From Prosthecochloris sp. (GTDB lineage Bacteria; Bacteroidota; Chlorobiia; Chlorobiales; Chlorobiaceae): 37,435 nt of DNA. The stretch covers positions 1 to 37,435 of the forward strand of contig JADMLA020000025.1 in NCBI GenBank assembly GCA_015482705.2, in the 5' to 3' direction. The notes below the pieces were generated by a model, which saw only the letters and a list, made by a program, of their open reading frames with translations, was not told the origin of the DNA and ran no database searches. Below, piece after piece: positions 1 to 8,965 of this stretch (position 1 is the first letter of the stretch; each line of letters starts with the position of its first letter). The translations under genes were made by a program, and so were the position numbers.

Positions 1-249
1 TATTCCGATAATAGATACTTACCGAGGCATAATATAGTAAAACCCCTGCAAACAGGAATTTCAACCTTCCATCCTGTTGGCAAAGTTGCCTCACTTGTCA
101 CTCGTCACTCGTCACTTGTCACTTGTCACTTGTCACTTGTCACTTGTCACTTGTCACTTGTCACTTGTCACTTGTCACTACTGCTATATATACGCTGCTT
201 TTTCTTACCTTGAAAAAAGTAAGAGCGCATCAACCAAGTATCGCAGGCC
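1..249. other. leading intergenic segment
   Basis: No gene is supported upstream of the stress protein gene. The stretch is occupied mainly by the heptamer array at 91-179. The short rightward reading frame through the array translates as a repeating seven-residue pattern, as expected from a 7-base repeat with no stop in that phase. It has no initiation signal or recognisable content, so I do not call it a gene. Confidence 0.6.
91..179. repeat. TCACTTG heptanucleotide tandem repeat
   Basis: Twelve complete 7-base units run from 91 to 174, followed by a 5-base partial unit to 179. Units 2 and 3 read TCACTCG and the other ten read TCACTTG. It ends about 70 bases before the start of the universal stress protein gene, so it lies in that gene's probable promoter or leader. 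A perfect short-unit array can gain or lose copies by slippage, and since each step moves spacing by 7 bases it could alter promoter geometry. That effect is inference; the array itself is directly visible. Confidence 0.95.
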
Positions 250-1122
250 ATGAAAAAGATCCTTGTTCCAACGGACTTTTCCGACCAGGCTTCGTATGCT
301 TTCGAAGCAGCTATCAGCATAGCACGTAAAAGCGGAAGCACGCAAGTGCACCTTTTCCATGTCATAGAAGTACCCGACTATCCGGAAATCACGGACATCA
401 TTGCATACCGTACCCTTGGCAGCACGAACGTTCTTGAAGAAATCGAGAAAAAACTCGAGCAAACCGCTGAATCTGAAGTGTGTAAAGATATCGAAGTAAC
501 CTATTCAGTGGATTTCGACACACCGTATGAAAAAATTTCACGGAAAGCTGCTGAAGGGCACTATGATCTTATCGTCATCGGCTCTCATGGCAGACAGGGA
601 ATCAACAGGTTTCTTATCGGTTCCACGGCAGAAAAAGTGATCCAGCATGCAAACTGTCTTGTCCTTACAATCAAGGAGCCTGTTACATGGTTTTCCCCTT
701 CAAATATCGTGTTCGGCTCGAATTTTTATGGAGAAATCGCAGAAGGCTTCAGCACGCTGCAGGATTTTGCTGCACTCTATGATGCTACATTGCACCTTCT
801 CAAGATCAATACAAGATCGCATTTTGAGACTTCGAGGTACAGCAGACAACTGATGGAAACGTTCGCCGAAGAGCAGAAGCTCAGCAATTATACCATCAAC
901 ATTTTCAACGATGACAGTGAGGAAGAAGGAATACTGCATTTTGCAAGGGATATGCAGGCAGACCTCATCTGTATTCCGACACACGGCAAAACAGGTCTGG
1001 CTCACCTCATCAGCGGCAGTATCGCTGAAAGTGTTTCAGAGCATGCCTACCGTCCTGTTTTAACCTATAAAATCAAACCGCCGAAAATCAAACACGGTAT
1101 CATCGGTCCTTTCAGAAAATAA
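250..1122 (+). CDS. universal stress protein with two Usp domains
   Basis: The 290-residue protein has two tandem UspA domains. The first begins MKKILVPTDFSD and carries the nucleotide-binding signature G-S-H-G-R-Q-G followed by I-G-S-T-A-E. The second half repeats the pattern as T-H-G-K-T-G followed by S-G-S-I-A-E, so both halves probably bind ATP. It is predicted to be soluble and cytoplasmic, with no signal peptide. The family is linked to stress survival; the specific role here is unknown. The ATG at 250 gives a canonical Usp N terminus with no extension, although the ribosome binding site is weak. The gene is transcribed alone, converging on the leftward channel gene, with the heptamer array just upstream. 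Confidence 0.9.
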   Translation: MKKILVPTDFSDQASYAFEAAISIARKSGSTQVHLFHVIEVPDYPEITDIIAYRTLGSTNVLEEIEKKLEQTAESEVCKDIEVTYSVDFDTPYEKISRKAAEGHYDLIVIGSHGRQGINRFLIGSTAEKVIQHANCLVLTIKEPVTWFSPSNIVFGSNFYGEIAEGFSTLQDFAALYDATLHLLKINTRSHFETSRYSRQLMETFAEEQKLSNYTINIFNDDSEEEGILHFARDMQADLICIPTHGKTGLAHLISGSIAESVSEHAYRPVLTYKIKPPKIKHGIIGPFRK

Positions 1123-1170
1123 ACCGGACCCATTCCACCCAGATCGTCCGCGATCCCATCGACACCATGT

Positions 1171-1989
1171 TCAGTCGAGTGGCTTACCGCACACTTTGCA
1201 GAACCTGGCATCACCGTCATGGTCGACAGTCTTACAGCATCTATCCATCTTCGACAGATCGGCTTGTATCTGTTCGTTCATCGAAGCCATTTCAGCCGAT
1301 ACGATTCCCGTCGGTACGGCGATGATGCTGTAACCGATAATCATCAACATCGCCGCAAGGGCTCTTCCCGGAACGGTCTGGGGCGATATGTCACCATACC
1401 CCACTGTCGTTATGGTTACGATCGCCCAGTAAACCCCTTCAGGAATGCTGTGAAAACCATGCTCTTCACCCTCGATCAGATACATGAGCGCACCGATTAT
1501 GCTGACCGTAACGAGCACGAAAAAAAGAAAAAACAGAATTTTACGGCTCGAAGCCACCATTGCGGTCTTGACGTACTCGCCCTCCTTGACAAACTTCACA
1601 AGCTTGAGAAGCCTGAAAATTCTCAGTACCCTGAAAAACCTGATAACGAGGAGATATTGTGTACCGGGGAAAAAAATACTGAAATAGGTAGGCAGGATAG
1701 ACAGAAGATCGATAATCCCGAAAAAACTTCTTATGTAACGAGGCCTGTTGCTTGCGACATACAAACGCATGCTGTATTCAACGGTGAACAGGATGGTGAA
1801 AAACCATTCCAACGCATAAAAAAAGTCCCCGAACACCTCATGAATACCTGACACACTATCAAGCATGACAACAACAACGCTCACAATGATCGCGGCTATC
1901 AGAAAAAGATCGAATAAACGTGCCGGAATGGTGTCATACTCGAAAATGATATGTGCAAGCTTTTCTTTGAACGTTTTCGATGGGGCCAT
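1171..1989 (-). CDS. voltage-gated potassium channel (Kv type)
   Basis: A 272-residue six-transmembrane ion channel of the PF00520 type. The fourth segment carries the voltage-sensor arginines (V-I-R-F-F-R-V-L-R-I-F-R-L-L-K). The pore helix is followed by the potassium selectivity filter T-T-V-G-Y-G-D and the last membrane helix. After the pore comes a short acidic and methionine-rich stretch, and the protein ends in a small Cys cluster (Cys-Cys, then C-K-V-C-G), which looks like a minimal zinc ribbon or redox site. It should act in the inner membrane, setting K+ permeability. It is monocistronic and separated from hemE by a terminator. No Shine-Dalgarno is obvious before the ATG. Confidence 0.92.
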   Translation of the reverse strand: MAPSKTFKEKLAHIIFEYDTIPARLFDLFLIAAIIVSVVVVMLDSVSGIHEVFGDFFYALEWFFTILFTVEYSMRLYVASNRPRYIRSFFGIIDLLSILPTYFSIFFPGTQYLLVIRFFRVLRIFRLLKLVKFVKEGEYVKTAMVASSRKILFFLFFVLVTVSIIGALMYLIEGEEHGFHSIPEGVYWAIVTITTVGYGDISPQTVPGRALAAMLMIIGYSIIAVPTGIVSAEMASMNEQIQADLSKMDRCCKTVDHDGDARFCKVCGKPLD

Positions 1990-2081
1990 AGCGGTTAGCT
2001 TTTGACGTTCATTGCAATCGTTCAGTGATTCTCTACAGATGACTTAAATATACTAAAACGGGCAGCTTGTATGAGGATAAC

Positions 2082-2117
2082 AAAAAAACTCCGCTTAACT
2101 TGTCGGTAAAGCGGAGT
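2082..2117 (-). terminator. rho-independent terminator of hemE
   Basis: A 9-base-pair stem (ACTCCGCTT at 2088-2096 pairing with AAGCGGAGT at 2109-2117) is followed, on the leftward strand, by a run of seven T residues. It lies 26 bases beyond the hemE stop codon, the right place and orientation to end that transcript. Confidence 0.88.
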
Positions 2118-2142
2118 CGAGAGAGAAAGAAAATAGATAGGC

Positions 2143-3198
2143 TCAGTGGTACTTGGTGCTTTCTTCCTTGACAAAATCAACGAGGCATTTGAGGTTTTCA
2201 GGCTCAACGTCGGGAAGTATACCGTGGCCGAGATTGAACACATGACCTGAAGTATCGGTATGCTTGCCGAAACGCTCGAGGATTTTTGCGGCTTCCGCTC
2301 TGATTTTATCGTGGGTGCCATAAAGGACGGTCGGGTCCATGTTACCCTGAATTGCCACCCTGTCATTAAGTTCTGCTCGTGCTTTGGCAATGTCCATATT
2401 CCACCCGAGTCCCATGGCATCGCAGCCTGTGCCGGCAATATCGGAAAGAATTGTATTGCAGTCTTTCGAAAATACAATGACCGGGGTATCAGGATATTTG
2501 GTCTTTACCGCCTGGACGCTTTCCTTGATATACGGTAAAGCGAATTCACGGTAATCGTCCTCGGAAAGAGCACTTGCCCAGGAATCGAAAATCTGGACGG
2601 CATCGGCTCCTGCATCGATCTGCATCAACAGATATTCGGTAATGACATGAGAAATCTTGCTGAGAAGCATGTGCGCCATCTTCGGCTCACGATACATCAT
2701 TTTCTTGGCAAACGCGTAATTTTTCGAGCCGCCGCCTTCGACAGCATAGGTAAAGAGCGTCCATGCCGCACCGGAAAATCCGATCAGAGGTACACGGTTG
2801 TCGAGTTCTTTCTTGGTCAAGCGGATAGCATCCATTACATAACCAAGCTTCTCATTGATATCCGGTATGATAAGTCGATCGATATCTACCTGGGAGCGAA
2901 TAGGAGGGGTAAGCCGGATACCTTTGGATTCGATGATTTCAACATTCATGCCCATAGCCTCGTTGACAACGAGAATATCCGAGAAGATAATGGCTGCATC
3001 TACACCGATGATATCGACGGGCTGGATCGTTACTTCCGTTGCAAGTTCAGGAGTTTTACAAAGAGTCAGGAAATCGGTTTTTTCCCTGACTGCACGGTAT
3101 TCCGGCAAATAACGCCCTGCCTGACGCATCACCCAGATTGGCGTTCTTGGTACCGGCTGCCGCTTTAGTGCCCGCAGAAAAAGATCATTTTTGAGCAT
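2143..3198 (-). CDS. hemE: uroporphyrinogen decarboxylase
   Basis: HemE decarboxylates the four acetate side chains of uroporphyrinogen III to give coproporphyrinogen III, feeding haem and bacteriochlorophyll. The 351-residue protein has the family's N-terminal P-I-W-V-M-R-Q-A-G-R-Y-L-P-E signature, the G-F-S-G-A-A-W-T-L segment, F-D-S-W-A for substrate binding, and a C-terminal F-N-L-G-H-G-I pattern. I start at the ATG at 3198 (MLKNDLF), where homologues begin; an in-frame TTG twelve bases upstream is less likely. It is a cytoplasmic dimer in known cases. It is a single gene closed by a strong terminator. Confidence 0.96.
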   Translation of the reverse strand: MLKNDLFLRALKRQPVPRTPIWVMRQAGRYLPEYRAVREKTDFLTLCKTPELATEVTIQPVDIIGVDAAIIFSDILVVNEAMGMNVEIIESKGIRLTPPIRSQVDIDRLIIPDINEKLGYVMDAIRLTKKELDNRVPLIGFSGAAWTLFTYAVEGGGSKNYAFAKKMMYREPKMAHMLLSKISHVITEYLLMQIDAGADAVQIFDSWASALSEDDYREFALPYIKESVQAVKTKYPDTPVIVFSKDCNTILSDIAGTGCDAMGLGWNMDIAKARAELNDRVAIQGNMDPTVLYGTHDKIRAEAAKILERFGKHTDTSGHVFNLGHGILPDVEPENLKCLVDFVKEESTKYH

Positions 3199-3380
3199 GC
3201 TGCAATGCAAAATTAAAAAAGTTATGAAAAACGCTGCTCACCTGCCATCGTCTTTCCCCAGGGTGAGAGCAATCAAAGAAAGTGCTAAGCTACGCTTTTT
3301 TGCACGTTTTTAAAATAGCAGGGCAGCCAAACGGCTCATCCTGCCATCCAGCCACCGAACGACCAGGCCATCAAGCCTTT

Positions 3381-4229
3381 TCATGTCACGATATGGCGTT
3401 TTATCCCCAACTGACGAGACGTATAGCCGAGAGCAAGCCCAACCATTTCAGAAAGATGAAAAACCGGAATTGACCTCTTGATGTTCGACCGCTTCAGGGC
3501 TTTCCCCTGATAGCTGTCAAGTACGGTGTGGCAAAGCGGACAAGGTGTTACGATAAAATCCGCTTGTGATTCGATCGCTTCACCGAGGGCTTCGGCTGCA
3601 AGGCTCAGAGATTCTTCCTCGGCGACAAGCAGCGTGTGGAAACCACAACATTTGTTTTTGTGCTCATAAGGAACGACCTTTCCGCCGAGAGCTTCGATAA
3701 GCTTATCCAGAGAAGAAGGTTCGAGCGGATTATCCTTACCGAGTATCGATGAAGGACGAAGAATATGACATCCGTAAAAGGGTGCGATTTTATAGTTCGT
3801 CAAAGGAACCTTGACCTTTTTGTTGATCGTGTCGAGACCGATATCCTCGTTGAGCACCCAGAGTAAGTGTCGTACTTCAGACGTCCCCTTGTACTCGAGC
3901 CCTTCTTTTTTCAAAATGCCGTTCACCTCGTCGCGAAGCGCTTCCGACTCGTCGAGCTTCTGTTTTGCGCTCCTTATTGTCAGAAGACAGGTATTACAGG
4001 AGGTCACCAGATCAAGGCCGAGCTTCTCCGCCAATGCAATGTTTCTCCCGTTTACCAGCGCGAAATGCTTCGGGCTGACGTAATCAAGGTTACTTCCTCC
4101 GCAGCAAGTGCTTTCATGCAGCTTTACAAAATCGATATCAAGGTCTTTCTGCCAGAGATCAATAGATTTATCGAGTTCTTTGGTCATGGACTCATTGATG
4201 CAGCTGAGATAATATGCATACCGCTTCAT
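3381..4229 (-). CDS. succinate dehydrogenase/fumarate reductase HdrB-like subunit
   Basis: A 282-residue protein with two cysteine-rich CCG domains: C-C-G-G with downstream C-N-T-C, then C-C-G-F with C-P-L-C. This is the heterodisulfide-reductase B type fold. In type-E succinate:quinone oxidoreductases this subunit replaces the usual haem-b membrane anchors and docks the flavoprotein and iron-sulfur subunits to the membrane and quinone. It follows the iron-sulfur subunit gene by 17 bases, with a good ribosome site (AGGGGGAA), so it is the third gene of the sdhAB operon. In green sulfur bacteria the complex is expected to reduce fumarate in the reductive TCA cycle. Databases may call it SdhC or SdhE. 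Confidence 0.88.
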   Translation of the reverse strand: MKRYAYYLSCINESMTKELDKSIDLWQKDLDIDFVKLHESTCCGGSNLDYVSPKHFALVNGRNIALAEKLGLDLVTSCNTCLLTIRSAKQKLDESEALRDEVNGILKKEGLEYKGTSEVRHLLWVLNEDIGLDTINKKVKVPLTNYKIAPFYGCHILRPSSILGKDNPLEPSSLDKLIEALGGKVVPYEHKNKCCGFHTLLVAEEESLSLAAEALGEAIESQADFIVTPCPLCHTVLDSYQGKALKRSNIKRSIPVFHLSEMVGLALGYTSRQLGIKRHIVT

Positions 4230-4246
4230 ACTGCTGTTCCCCCTGT

Positions 4247-5269
4247 TTATTTTTTTTGATCCTTCTGGTCCCGCTCGATACGATCCGACATCTCCTGGAA
4301 CTCCTCACGGAATTTCTTGATTCCTTTTGCCGGTTTGACAAGAGGTGGTGGCGGAGGGGTTCTGCGCTTCAAGATCATTTTAAAAGCCATCGGCAACAGA
4401 TTTTTCAACGTCCACCCCATGCCGTTGGTCCTGATCGGCAGGGTTGCCTCGACAAGTTTTCCTTTCTTCTGAAGATCTTCGATAAAGGCTTCCGCATGCT
4501 TCGCACCGCTCGTATCTTTGACTCCGCGGGAAACGAGAGCATCTTCACGCACACCGTGAATACCGTCCACTATCGGAATGCTTTTCACGCAGGTTTCCTG
4601 ACACCGGTAACAGTGCGTACAATCCCAGACGCCATGATCCTTGACAAGCTCGGCAATCCGCAGATCATGCGCTCCATCCCGGCTGTCGACATTCATTCTG
4701 TGTGACTTCAACAGCACGGCAGGCCCAACATACTCGTTATTCGCACGCAAAATTGAACATTCGGACATACACGACGCACAAAGAATACAGTCGGTAGCCT
4801 TATCATATTCCTGGAACTCCTCTTCGGCAATCAAAAACTCCTTTTCCCCCATCCGCTCTTCCGGCATGATCGACTCGACCCAGTTGGAATACTTCTTCAT
4901 TTTATCAACCAGCGGATCCATATCGACAATGAGATCTTTGATCAACGGCATGTTGCGCAACGGCTCAACCTTGATAACATTGTCGACCTTGCACCTCACA
5001 AGCTCGTCCCACACCTGAGTGGTACAGGCGAGTTTAGAGATCCCATTGATTCTCATGCCGCAGGAACCGCAGATGCCGGCTTGGCAGAACGCCCGGAAAC
5101 TCACGGTTGCATCGACATGCTCCTTGATATAATTCAAAGCCCTGAGAACGGTAATCCCTTTTTCAACCGGAATGGTGTAATCATCAAAGTAAGGCTTGTT
5201 ATCCACTTGAGGGTTGAACCTGTTGATCCTGAAGGTGATATCCCTCATTTCTTCTTTATGCTCTGCCAT
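4247..5269 (-). CDS. sdhB: succinate dehydrogenase/fumarate reductase iron-sulfur subunit
   Basis: The 340-residue protein has a 2Fe-2S ferredoxin domain near the N terminus (C-Q-A-G-I-C-G-S-C and a later Cys) and two further Cys motifs for 4Fe-4S and 3Fe-4S clusters (C-I-L-C-A-S-C-M-S-E-C and C-T-H-C-Y-R-C-Q-E-T-C). It carries electrons between the flavoprotein and the HdrB-like anchor. It is about 80-100 residues longer than the classical SdhB, with a basic C-terminal tail containing a run of prolines, as often seen in type-E enzymes. It sits 76 bases after sdhA in the same operon. Confidence 0.93.
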   Translation of the reverse strand: MAEHKEEMRDITFRINRFNPQVDNKPYFDDYTIPVEKGITVLRALNYIKEHVDATVSFRAFCQAGICGSCGMRINGISKLACTTQVWDELVRCKVDNVIKVEPLRNMPLIKDLIVDMDPLVDKMKKYSNWVESIMPEERMGEKEFLIAEEEFQEYDKATDCILCASCMSECSILRANNEYVGPAVLLKSHRMNVDSRDGAHDLRIAELVKDHGVWDCTHCYRCQETCVKSIPIVDGIHGVREDALVSRGVKDTSGAKHAEAFIEDLQKKGKLVEATLPIRTNGMGWTLKNLLPMAFKMILKRRTPPPPPLVKPAKGIKKFREEFQEMSDRIERDQKDQKK

Positions 5270-5345
5270 AACTCACGTCCTGCTGAATGTTATCCAGGTC
5301 GAGCAACCCTTCTCTTGCGAAGCTGCCGCCCGTTCCCCGAAGATT

Positions 5346-7049
5346 TTAATAAGTTCTTTCCTGCAACTCGTGTTTACCCATGGTTACCGGCTTTTCACCG
5401 ATCTGCGGTTTACCGTTTACCCTTGTATACGTTGTATGCTTATGCCATAGCTCATCGTCGCGCTTCGGGAAATCGGTTCTGGTATGAGAACCTCGACTCT
5501 CTTCACGTACAGAGGCTCCTGCCGCAACAGTTTCTGCCAGATCAAGCATGTTCTTCAGTTCAAGCACCTGCAACAGGTTTGTATTGAACACATCGCTGGT
5601 ATCAAAAACCCTGACATGCTTGAAGCGCTCTTGCAGCTCTTCGACATCAGCGATACCTTTCTGTATTGTAGATGCTTCACGGAAAATTCCGACATTTTGT
5701 CCAAGCGTGTAACCGAGTTCTTCGCGAAGCGCTCCGTAACGTTCATAGTGGCCAGACGGTTTCATGTACTCCCTGAGCTCATCCTCTGTCGATTGCAGCT
5801 CCGACCGGGAAATCTCGGCCGGATCGAACTGTTTGGCTTCTTCCGCCACCGTGCGACCTGTTATTCTTCCAAAAACGAGGATATCCAGTAAAGAATTACC
5901 CCCAAGGCGATTCGCCCCGTGTACCGATACACAGGCGGCCTCACCGGCAGCATACACACCCTCCATCACCGTACGCCCGGCAATATCGGTGTCGATCCCT
6001 CCCATGGAATAGTGTGCGGTAGGTCTGATAGGAATCGGCTCATCGATCGGATCGACTCCTTCAAAATACATGGACATTTCCCGAATCTGGGGAAGCCTTG
6101 ACTTGATGAGATCGGCACCGAGATGCCTCAGGTCAAGATGCATATAAGGTCCTGCTGGGCTGTCGAATCCTCTTCCCTCAAGGATTTCGGTTTCAATGGA
6201 ACGCGAAACAAGGTCACGCGGACCAAGCTCCATCTTCTCAGGGGCATAATTGCTCATGAAACGATCCCCTTTGTTGTTGACCAGGTAACCACCTTCACCG
6301 CGGGCCCCTTCTGTCACCAACAAACCACTTTTTCTCAATCCTGTCGGATGAAACTGGACAAACTCCATATCCTTGAGAGGAATTCCTGCGCGGTAGGCGA
6401 TTGCCTGACCGTCCCCGGTATTACCGGCTGCGTTGCTGGAACGATTCCAGTACATTTTCGCATAACCACCGGTAGCGAGAATCACCGTCCTTGCCCGAAA
6501 AGCCTCTACCTTGCCGGTACGCATGTTCATCGCAATCAACCCTTTCGACTTGCTGCCGTTGGTTGCAATGCTCAAAACAAAGTATTCATTGAAAAAGAAA
6601 ACACCCTTTTTGAGACACTGCTCATAGAGGCTTTGCAGAATAGTGTGCCCCGTTTTATCGGCACAATAGCAGCAACGAGGTCTGCCTGCACCGCCAAAAG
6701 GCCTTTGCGCAATGGTTTTATCATCCATTCTCGACCATGGCGTGCCGATATTGTCAAGCTCCCTGATAATCTTCGGAGCTTCCGAACAAAGCATCTCGAC
6801 AGCATCCTGGTCAGCAAGGTAATCGCTGCCTTTGATGGTATCGAAAATGTGCATGTCAACAGTGTCGTCCTTTGCCTTGTTAGCCAGAGCCGCATTTGCG
6901 CCTCCCTGTGCAGCAGACGTATGCGAACGATTGGGGTAGACTTTAGACAGCACGGCTATATTGAGTGAAGGGTTGACCTTCATGGCTTCCATGGCTGCAT
7001 ACAGCCCAGCACCACCGCCACCCACCACAACTATATCGAATGGCTTCAT
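5346..7049 (-). CDS. sdhA: succinate dehydrogenase/fumarate reductase flavoprotein subunit
   Basis: A 567-residue flavoprotein. The N terminus has the FAD-binding G-G-G-G-A-G-L pattern, then H-T-S-A-A-Q-G-G, which includes the histidine that covalently binds FAD. Substrate and active-site motifs follow: H-P-T-G-L, T-E-G-A-R-G-E-G-G and R-P-T-A-H-Y-S-M-G-G. I place the start at the ATG at 7049, preceded by an AAGGAG ribosome site; an in-frame ATG at 7109 would add 20 residues that fit no family member. It is the first gene of a three-gene operon for fumarate reduction or succinate oxidation. sdhA and frdA cannot be told apart by sequence reading alone; the reductive TCA cycle context favours fumarate reduction. 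Confidence 0.94.
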   Translation of the reverse strand: MKPFDIVVVGGGGAGLYAAMEAMKVNPSLNIAVLSKVYPNRSHTSAAQGGANAALANKAKDDTVDMHIFDTIKGSDYLADQDAVEMLCSEAPKIIRELDNIGTPWSRMDDKTIAQRPFGGAGRPRCCYCADKTGHTILQSLYEQCLKKGVFFFNEYFVLSIATNGSKSKGLIAMNMRTGKVEAFRARTVILATGGYAKMYWNRSSNAAGNTGDGQAIAYRAGIPLKDMEFVQFHPTGLRKSGLLVTEGARGEGGYLVNNKGDRFMSNYAPEKMELGPRDLVSRSIETEILEGRGFDSPAGPYMHLDLRHLGADLIKSRLPQIREMSMYFEGVDPIDEPIPIRPTAHYSMGGIDTDIAGRTVMEGVYAAGEAACVSVHGANRLGGNSLLDILVFGRITGRTVAEEAKQFDPAEISRSELQSTEDELREYMKPSGHYERYGALREELGYTLGQNVGIFREASTIQKGIADVEELQERFKHVRVFDTSDVFNTNLLQVLELKNMLDLAETVAAGASVREESRGSHTRTDFPKRDDELWHKHTTYTRVNGKPQIGEKPVTMGKHELQERTY

Positions 7050-7178
7050 ACAGTTAAATCTCCTTCTGTGAACTGCACCCGCAGCTTCAGTGGTTATGCG
7101 GGCCGGCATCGGCCAGGCCCGTTTTTCTATGAATCACAAATACGTTAAAAAGAAGCGAAATCCAGTAACGACGGTAGG

Positions 7179-7625
7179 CTATAAAGCAACGTTGTTGTCA
7201 TGGGCCGGCAGCTCCTCGACAGCATGGAGGACATCACTCATGTTGAGAACACCAACCACTTTATCATGATCCATGACAGTCAAACGGCGAACATTTGTCC
7301 GTTTCATAAGGCGCAGAGCATACTTGATCCTCAGACTGGGGTTGATGCTGATGACAGGTTTGCTCATAATCTGGAAAACAGGAGTGTTCCATGGATCACG
7401 ATGAACATCCTCTCCCGGATCGATAACTTTCTCCAGAATGTCTTTCTCGGTCACAACACCGTAACAGTCATCTTCATTTCTGGGTTCGACAATAAGTCCG
7501 CTCTGGTTGTCCTTTTTCATTAACTGAATCGCTTCAGCAACAGTACAACTGCCTTTAATAGTATGAAAATCCTTCTGCATCAGTGCAGAAACAGGCTGCG
7601 TGCGTAATTTTACAAGCTGATCCAT
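7179..7625 (-). CDS. CBS-pair domain protein
   Basis: A 148-residue protein made almost wholly of two CBS repeats. The first runs from about residue 15 (V-S-A-L-M) to the G-V-V-T-E-K-D-I motif. The second starts at I-M-S-K-P and ends at V-G-V-L-N-M-S-D-V-L. CBS pairs bind adenosyl ligands such as AMP, ATP or SAM and usually signal energy state. No catalytic or DNA-binding domain is attached, so partner and output are unknown. It precedes sdhA on the same strand, with about 130 bases between the CBS stop and the chosen sdhA start, so co-transcription is possible but not shown. Confidence 0.9.
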   Translation of the reverse strand: MDQLVKLRTQPVSALMQKDFHTIKGSCTVAEAIQLMKKDNQSGLIVEPRNEDDCYGVVTEKDILEKVIDPGEDVHRDPWNTPVFQIMSKPVISINPSLRIKYALRLMKRTNVRRLTVMDHDKVVGVLNMSDVLHAVEELPAHDNNVAL

Positions 7626-8319
7626 ATCGATAAGTCTCTGTTTAATAAGGATATATGACCCTCATGTTATCGGTTAGAATATACAAGCATATACTTATAT
7701 ATGAATACTATAAAAAGACAGAAAAGCCTCTTCCCATTAATGGGCACGAGCAGTAAATGTACAAAAAAAATCTCTATCGTCACAATCAGCTTCATTCATT
7801 TAGTCATTCACATGATTGACACGGGAATCAACACCCCTTTCAATAGGCAGAATGGATCATAGCACGCTTCTTTCGAGAATAACGAACAATCCCTTGTTTG
7901 ACCGTGAGAAGACCGACGCCCCTCTACAAACAAGGAAGATGAAATAGAATGTGTGAAGAATCTCTTTGATTTCTGGATGCATAGTACTACTCAACGATCC
8001 AAAGCGTCACCGTTGCATTGCGCAGTTCACGGTCTTCACAGGTATCGAGTACCGTTTTTTCTGCACCCGCCCTTTCGGATCGTCACATCCGCTCAAACTG
8101 AAGTTGGCAAACACCAATTACAAGCACGATAAATGTACGAAAATCAATTTCGAGTTTCTTTTCGTTTAGGCTTGTCACCGACTTATTACGAAACACTGTT
8201 TGTCTGAGGGTTTCGGATCGGAATTGACAGTTGTCCGGCCAGACTGGAGATGCCCCTGATTTACAGATAATACAGAAGCGGTTGACCGTCTGCTCGAGAC
8301 AGCCGCCGGATCCCTCTCC
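7626..8319. other. 694-base intergenic region
   Basis: No convincing gene. A 67-codon rightward frame at 7966-8169 lacks a ribosome site and any recognisable content. The region is AT-rich near the CBS gene and contains a perfect 12-base palindrome, CCCATTAATGGG, at 7733-7744, about 110 bases upstream of the CBS start, which could be an operator. I see no tRNA or structured RNA. Confidence 0.5.
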
Positions 8320-8961
8320 TCATGCTATCCCATGTGCCTTCTTGTAGGCAGCCCAGTTCTTTTTCAGATCGATAAACGCATCGACATCAGGCTGAATGAG
8401 AAATGGATTCGTCTTTTTTTCGTGGCCTATGGTCGAGTGCGGAGCGGTTCCGTAATCATGACCGGGAAACACTCTTGTATGCTCGGGAAGAGTCATGAGT
8501 TTTTCATGGAGAGAACGGTACTCCTCTTCGGCATCCGCCCCCAAACCGGTACCACCGACTTTGCCGACAAACAACGTATCACCGGTAAACAGGGCATCGC
8601 CGGTATGGAGACACATGGAGTCCTCCGTATGGCCCGGAGTATGGATGATGCGGATATCAAGATCTCCGAGAGGAAGCAAAACGCCATCATCGATCCTGTG
8701 GCCGGTCTTGGGGCAAACCGAACCGTAAAGTAAAGGGACAAGGCCTGTCAAGCGAGCGATTTCCTCATTGCCGTTGATATGGTCATAGTGACCATGGGTA
8801 CAAAAAATATACCGGATAGTGAACCCCTGATCAGACGCCTCATCGACAATCTTCGCAGGGTTGTGCGATGGATCGACAACGAAAGCCTGATTACTTTCTT
8901 CGTCGGCAACCAGATAACCGAAATTCCGGTCTCCACCTGTTCGAAACTGTTTGAGGTACAT
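8320..8961 (-). CDS. metallo-beta-lactamase fold hydrolase, persulfide dioxygenase/GloB-like
   Basis: A 213-residue single-domain metallo-beta-lactamase protein. Metal ligands are visible in order: T-H-G-H-Y-D-H, P-G-H-T near residue 115, T-G-D-T-L-F, and P-G-H-D-Y. The C-terminal segment (G-H-D-Y-G, P-H-S-T-I-G, then E-K and N-P) resembles the ETHE1-type persulfide dioxygenases more than classical glyoxalase II, which usually has a GHEYT-type motif; the substrate remains uncertain. The ATG at 8961 lies 4 bases after the previous stop and matches family N termini; an ATG at 8985 would overlap that gene. It is the last gene of the CsoR/CstR-headed operon, which supports a role in sulfane-sulfur or thiol chemistry. 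Confidence 0.8.
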   Translation of the reverse strand: MYLKQFRTGGDRNFGYLVADEESNQAFVVDPSHNPAKIVDEASDQGFTIRYIFCTHGHYDHINGNEEIARLTGLVPLLYGSVCPKTGHRIDDGVLLPLGDLDIRIIHTPGHTEDSMCLHTGDALFTGDTLFVGKVGGTGLGADAEEEYRSLHEKLMTLPEHTRVFPGHDYGTAPHSTIGHEKKTNPFLIQPDVDAFIDLKKNWAAYKKAHGIA

Positions 8962-8965
8962 GTTT

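Noticed and set aside
91..179. CRISPR-like array
   Set aside because: The units are 7 bases long and directly adjacent, with no spacers; it is a simple tandem repeat.
1219..1851. 210-codon rightward frame antisense to the potassium channel gene
   Set aside because: It is the shadow of the channel gene; the leftward translation has a full voltage sensor and selectivity filter.
6123..6968. 281-codon rightward frame antisense to sdhA
   Set aside because: The opposite strand encodes a complete flavoprotein; this frame has no domain pattern.
7966..8169. 67-codon frame in the CBS-hydrolase intergenic region
   Set aside because: No initiation signal, no hydrophobic or domain pattern, and no neighbouring gene it could be coupled to.
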